Translations under genes and position numbers: made by a program | In this document: in pieces, positions 60,959 to 64,000 of the stretch | Numbering within the stretch: the first letter of the stretch is position 1 | How the letters are laid out: each line of letters opens with the position of its first letter | Origin: Pasteurellaceae bacterium | GTDB taxonomy: Bacteria; Pseudomonadota; Gammaproteobacteria; Enterobacterales; Pasteurellaceae | Assembly (NCBI GenBank): GCA_900756155.1 | Contig: CAAEJV010000004.1 | Location: forward strand, 86,958-150,957 | Length of the DNA stretch: 64,000 bases | Direction of reading: 5' to 3' | The notes under the pieces: model-generated | The model's input: the letters and a program-made list of their open reading frames with translations, nothing else | What the model was told of the DNA's origin: nothing | The model's database searches: none

Positions 60959-63039
60959 TGAGTACGCAACTTCTCGATGCCGTTCCTCTCACCACTTTAT
61001 CCGGTGTAGGCGCGGCAATCTCCGATAAATTAAGCCGTCTTGGAATTCATAATCTCCAAGACTTGCTTTTTCATTTACCTATCCGTTATGAAGATCGCAC
61101 GAGAATTACGCCTATTGCCGATCTTCGTCCTGAACAATATGCCACTATTGAAGGGGTTGTCCAAACTTGTGAAGTTGCCTTTGGGCGCCGTCCTATTTTA
61201 ACCGTAAGTCTCTCTGATGGAACAAGCAAGGTTATGCTCCGTTTCTTCAATTTTAATGCGGGAATGAAAAATAGTTTTCAGATTGGTACTCGCGTTAAAG
61301 CGTTTGGTGAAATTAAACGTGGGCGTTTTATGGCGGAAATTCATCATCCCGAGTATCAAATCATACGGGATAATGCGCCATTGGTTTTAGAGGAAACACT
61401 TACGCCTATTTATTCCACAACGGAAGGTTTAAAACAAAATTCATTACGTAAGCTAACCAATCAAGCATTGGCTTTACTCGATAAAATCCAATTAACGGAA
61501 ATTTTACCTAATGAATTTAATCCGCATCCTTTTAGCTTAAAGGAGGCTATTCGATTTTTGCATCGTCCGCCGCCAGATATCTCATTAGATATTTTGGAGA
61601 AAGGACAACATCCTGCACAGCAACGCCTTATCTTTGAAGAGCTTCTTGCACATAATCTTGCGATGCAAAAAGTGCGGTTGGGTACGCAGCAGTTTTTAGC
61701 GTTGCCACTGCATTATCAAACCGATTTGAAGCAACGATTTCTTGCCTCTTTGCCTTTTCAACCAACGAATGCCCAAAATAGAGTCGTGGCTGATATTGAA
61801 CAGGATTTAGCAAAAGATTATCCAATGATGCGCCTTGTTCAAGGGGATGTAGGTTCGGGTAAAACATTGGTAGCAGCCTTAGCTGCCTTATTAGCGATTG
61901 ATAATGGCAAACAAGTTGCTTTAATGGCACCAACGGAAATTTTAGCGGAACAGCATGCGAATAATTTCCGCCGTTGGTTAGAGCCTTTTGATATTGAAGT
62001 TGGCTGGTTAGCGGGGAAGGTGAAAGGGAAAGCTCGTCAAGCCGAATTGGAAAAAATTAAGTCCGGTGCAGTACAAATGGTGGTGGGCACGCATGCTTTA
62101 TTCCAAGAAGAAGTGGAGTTTGCTGATTTAGCCTTGGTGATTATTGATGAACAGCATCGTTTTGGTGTGCATCAGCGTTTAATGTTGCGAGAAAAAGGCG
62201 AAAAAGCAGGATTTTATCCGCACCAACTGATCATGACTGCAACACCAATCCCAAGAACATTAGCGATGACGGTTTATGCTGATCTTGATACGTCGATTAT
62301 TGACGAATTGCCACCAGGCAGAACGCCGATTACGACAGTGGTTATTTCTGAAGAGCGCCGTGATGAAATCGTTGCTCGAGTCAAAAATGCCTGTATTAAT
62401 GAAAAGCGTCAGGCTTATTGGGTTTGTACGTTAATTGATGAATCAGAAGTGCTAGAAGCGCAAGCAGCCGAGGCCATTTGGGAAGATTTAACGAAAGCGC
62501 TGCCGATGCTTAAAATTGGTCTTGTACATGGGCGAATGAAACCGCAAGAAAAACAAGATATTATGGCTGCCTTTAAAAATGCAGAACTCGATTTGCTTGT
62601 GGCTACAACTGTGATCGAAGTAGGCGTAGATGTGCCGAATGCCAGTCTAATGATCATTGAAAACGCAGAGCGTTTGGGCTTATCACAACTCCATCAGTTA
62701 CGTGGACGAGTAGGACGTGGCAGTACAGCGTCTTTTTGTGTCTTGATGTATAAACCGCCATTGGGTAAGGTTTCGCAAAAACGTTTACAGGTACTACGCG
62801 ATAGCCAAGATGGCTTTGTGATTTCGGAAAAAGATTTAGAAATTCGCGGACCTGGTGAAGTGTTGGGCACAAAACAGACTGGTATCGCCGAATTTAAGGT
62901 GGCGAATTTAATGCGTGATCGTAAAATGATTCCAACAGTTCAACATTATGCTAAAGCATTAATAGTGAAATATCCGGATGTAGCAGAAAGTTTAATCCGC
63001 CGTTGGCTAAATAATCGAGAAATTTATTCGAATGCCTAA
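60958..63039 (+). CDS. recG: ATP-dependent DNA helicase RecG
   Basis: 693-residue branch-migration helicase that regresses stalled forks. N-terminal wedge/OB domain (~60-150), then helicase motifs: Walker A GDVGSGKT, motif II DEQH (IIDEQHRFG), motif VI QLRGRVGRG, and a C-terminal TRG region. The ATG at 60958 overlaps the spoT stop by one base. USS 61670 lies within and 63039 overlaps the stop. Confidence 0.97.
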   Translation: MSTQLLDAVPLTTLSGVGAAISDKLSRLGIHNLQDLLFHLPIRYEDRTRITPIADLRPEQYATIEGVVQTCEVAFGRRPILTVSLSDGTSKVMLRFFNFNAGMKNSFQIGTRVKAFGEIKRGRFMAEIHHPEYQIIRDNAPLVLEETLTPIYSTTEGLKQNSLRKLTNQALALLDKIQLTEILPNEFNPHPFSLKEAIRFLHRPPPDISLDILEKGQHPAQQRLIFEELLAHNLAMQKVRLGTQQFLALPLHYQTDLKQRFLASLPFQPTNAQNRVVADIEQDLAKDYPMMRLVQGDVGSGKTLVAALAALLAIDNGKQVALMAPTEILAEQHANNFRRWLEPFDIEVGWLAGKVKGKARQAELEKIKSGAVQMVVGTHALFQEEVEFADLALVIIDEQHRFGVHQRLMLREKGEKAGFYPHQLIMTATPIPRTLAMTVYADLDTSIIDELPPGRTPITTVVISEERRDEIVARVKNACINEKRQAYWVCTLIDESEVLEAQAAEAIWEDLTKALPMLKIGLVHGRMKPQEKQDIMAAFKNAELDLLVATTVIEVGVDVPNASLMIIENAERLGLSQLHQLRGRVGRGSTASFCVLMYKPPLGKVSQKRLQVLRDSQDGFVISEKDLEIRGPGEVLGTKQTGIAEFKVANLMRDRKMIPTVQHYAKALIVKYPDVAESLIRRWLNNREIYSNA

Positions 63040-63069
63040 AGTGCGGTTATTTTTGAAAGAGTTTTATAA

Positions 63070-63861
63070 ATGAATAAATCAACGGTACTTTTCTTTGATT
63101 CAGGAATGGGAGGCTTGAGTGTTTATCGGGAAGCAAAAAAACTGATGCCTGATAACCATTATTTGTATTGCTTTGACAATGCTGGCTTTCCTTATTCAGA
63201 AAAATCAGAAGAAACAATCATTCAGCGAACATTGGATATTTGTAAAAAAATTAATCAGGATTATCCACTTGATGCCATTGTGATTGCTTGTAATACCGCG
63301 AGTACGGTGGTGCTACCGCCTTTGCGTGAGCAATTTTCTATTCCTATAGTGGGAACTGTACCAGCTATCAAGCCAGCAGCAGAAATCTCACAAACGAAAC
63401 ATATTGGGCTGTTGGCAACAAAAGGCACGGTTAAACGCCCTTATGTTAATGATCTTATCCATCAGTTTGCCTCCCATTGCGTGGTTGAAAGATTAGGCTC
63501 AACTAAACTGGTTGAAATCGCAGAGCATAAAATCCAAGGAAAATCGGTCGATTTGATTGCATTGAAAAATGAATTAACTCCTTGGGCCTCAATAGAGGAT
63601 TTGGATACGATTTGTTTAGGCTGTACCCATTTCCCTTTAATTAAAGATGAAATTCAAATTTGCTTACCTCAAGTGAAGAATTTTATGGACCCTGGATTCG
63701 CTATTGCCAGACGTTTGCAGTATTTACTTGATAAATTAGAAGTGCGGTCAAAATCTGAGGTAAAAAATCAGGTCTTTTGTACGCAAGATGTAGAGAATAA
63801 ACACCAATTAGAACAAGCGTTGGCTCTCTGGGGATTTGATGGAATTACCGTTTTAAAATGA
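63070..63861 (+). CDS. murI: Glutamate racemase
   Basis: Makes D-glutamate for peptidoglycan. The 263-residue product has catalytic Cys74 (IACNTAST) and Cys185 (LGCTHFPL), with the DSGMGGLSVYR start. USS 63740 encodes VRSKSE near the C-terminus. In H. influenzae and E. coli murI lies directly before an rRNA operon, as the promoter downstream here suggests. Confidence 0.95.
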   Translation: MNKSTVLFFDSGMGGLSVYREAKKLMPDNHYLYCFDNAGFPYSEKSEETIIQRTLDICKKINQDYPLDAIVIACNTASTVVLPPLREQFSIPIVGTVPAIKPAAEISQTKHIGLLATKGTVKRPYVNDLIHQFASHCVVERLGSTKLVEIAEHKIQGKSVDLIALKNELTPWASIEDLDTICLGCTHFPLIKDEIQICLPQVKNFMDPGFAIARRLQYLLDKLEVRSKSEVKNQVFCTQDVENKHQLEQALALWGFDGITVLK

Positions 63862-63931
63862 TTTTTTCTCGTTATGTTGCTGCGTTTGTAAGCAAATAGC
63901 AAAAAAATTTACATTTTTTTACAAAAAGATC

Positions 63932-63966
63932 TTGCAAAGGCATCTGAAATGCCTATAATACGCCCC
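63932..63966 (+). promoter_or_regulatory. Predicted rRNA operon promoter at the window end
   Basis: TTGCAA (63932-63937), 16-base spacer, TATAAT (63954-63959), then a GC-rich discriminator ACGCCCC, the layout of growth-rate-controlled rrn promoters. A hairpin CACAAC/GTTGTG (63968-63973 with 63982-63987) lies in the leader. The 16S gene itself is beyond the window. Confidence 0.82.
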
Positions 63967-64000
63967 ACACAACGACGCGCTGTTGTGAGTCTTAAGAAAA

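Larger units (their letters stand above)
3445..63748. repeat. Haemophilus-type DNA uptake signal sequences (dispersed, 45 copies)
   Basis: The 9-mer AAGTGCGGT or its complement ACCGCACTT begins at 3445, 4320, 5503, 6483, 8823, 9176, 13421, 14731, 16403, 16420, 17577, 18163, 18449, 19211, 20050, 24631, 24682, 26074, 27412, 29803, 29890, 31087, 32735, 33542, 36174, 37663, 38022, 38565, 40358, 42440, 43264, 47836, 48494, 49590, 51360, 52051, 52068, 54498, 56270, 57749, 58771, 60703, 61670, 63039 and 63740. Many copies continue into A/T-rich flanks (CAAAATTT). This is the known Hin-type USS used for preferential uptake of own-species DNA. The list was made by eye and could miss a copy. Some copies form inverted pairs that act as terminators. 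Confidence 0.95.

Noticed and set aside
1..64000. Mobile elements, CRISPR arrays, tRNA genes
   Set aside because: No transposase or integrase, no regularly spaced repeats and no tRNA-like TPsiC-arm motifs were seen; the dispersed 9-mers are uptake signals.

Overview
The window reads as chromosomal DNA of a Pasteurellaceae bacterium of the genus Haemophilus. The clearest evidence is the 9-mer AAGTGCGGT or its complement, which I found 45 times (about one per 1.4 kb). This is the core of the Haemophilus-type DNA uptake signal sequence (USS). Base composition is AT-rich. Gene blocks match H. influenzae as I remember it: the sialic acid/amino-sugar block, recF-dnaN-dnaA/rpmH, rlmN-pilW-rodZ-ispG-hisS-yfgM, ccmA-I, and gmk-rpoZ-spoT-recG-murI. 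A quinol-type nitric oxide reductase and a complete gntP/gntK/gntR cluster lean towards the H. parainfluenzae group, but that species call is inference.

Layout. 1-5.5 kb: sialic acid and GlcNAc catabolism (nanE, nanK, siaR, nanA, nagB, nagA), ending at a terminator that faces recF. 5.6-9.1 kb (minus): dnaA-dnaN-recF. 9.4-11.8 kb: rpmH-rnpA-yidD-yidC with tightly overlapping genes. 11.8-20 kb: an unknown membrane protein, mnmE, a frameshifted mntP, ppiD, hinT, a YcfL-like lipoprotein, nagZ, rlmC and a frameshifted HEAT-repeat gene. 20-24.5 kb (minus): a YfeABCD/SitABCD-type metal ABC transporter behind a Fur-like box, and pbpG. 24.8-31.2 kb: rlmN to yfgM plus a small membrane methyltransferase. 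31.3-39 kb: sodA (minus), then the nine-gene cytochrome c maturation operon. 39-40.3 kb: a VOC protein and two unrecognised exported proteins. 40.4-46 kb (minus): hda, uraA, upp, a small Cys-tailed protein and norB. 46.4-49.5 kb: gluconate uptake and phosphorylation with its LacI-type regulator, with two CRP sites and two GntR-type operators between gntP and gntK. 49.7-57.6 kb: ffh (minus), ypjD, corB, selD with an in-frame UGA, an acyl-CoA synthetase and gapA (minus). 57.8-63.9 kb: gmk, rpoZ, spoT, recG and murI. The last 70 bases hold a strong promoter of rRNA type, so an rrn operon probably begins just past the window.

How the genes fit together. Host-derived sialic acid is taken down to fructose-6-phosphate by the first block. 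Gluconate enters through the gnt cluster, and gapA has a CRP-like site, so several carbon genes appear to be under CRP control. ccmA-I assembles c-type cytochromes; norB removes NO; sodA has an FNR-like site over its predicted promoter. These suit a facultative host-associated organism that meets oxygen shifts and nitrosative stress. selD, itself a selenoprotein gene, implies a selenoprotein system elsewhere in the genome.

I see no insertion sequence, prophage, CRISPR array, tRNA or rRNA body in the window. It is mostly core genome. I did not find a clear undescribed system. The least explained items are the exported pair at 39.4-40.3 kb, the membrane protein at 11.9 kb, the Cys-tailed protein at 43.3 kb, the dyads before norB, and two single-base frameshifts.
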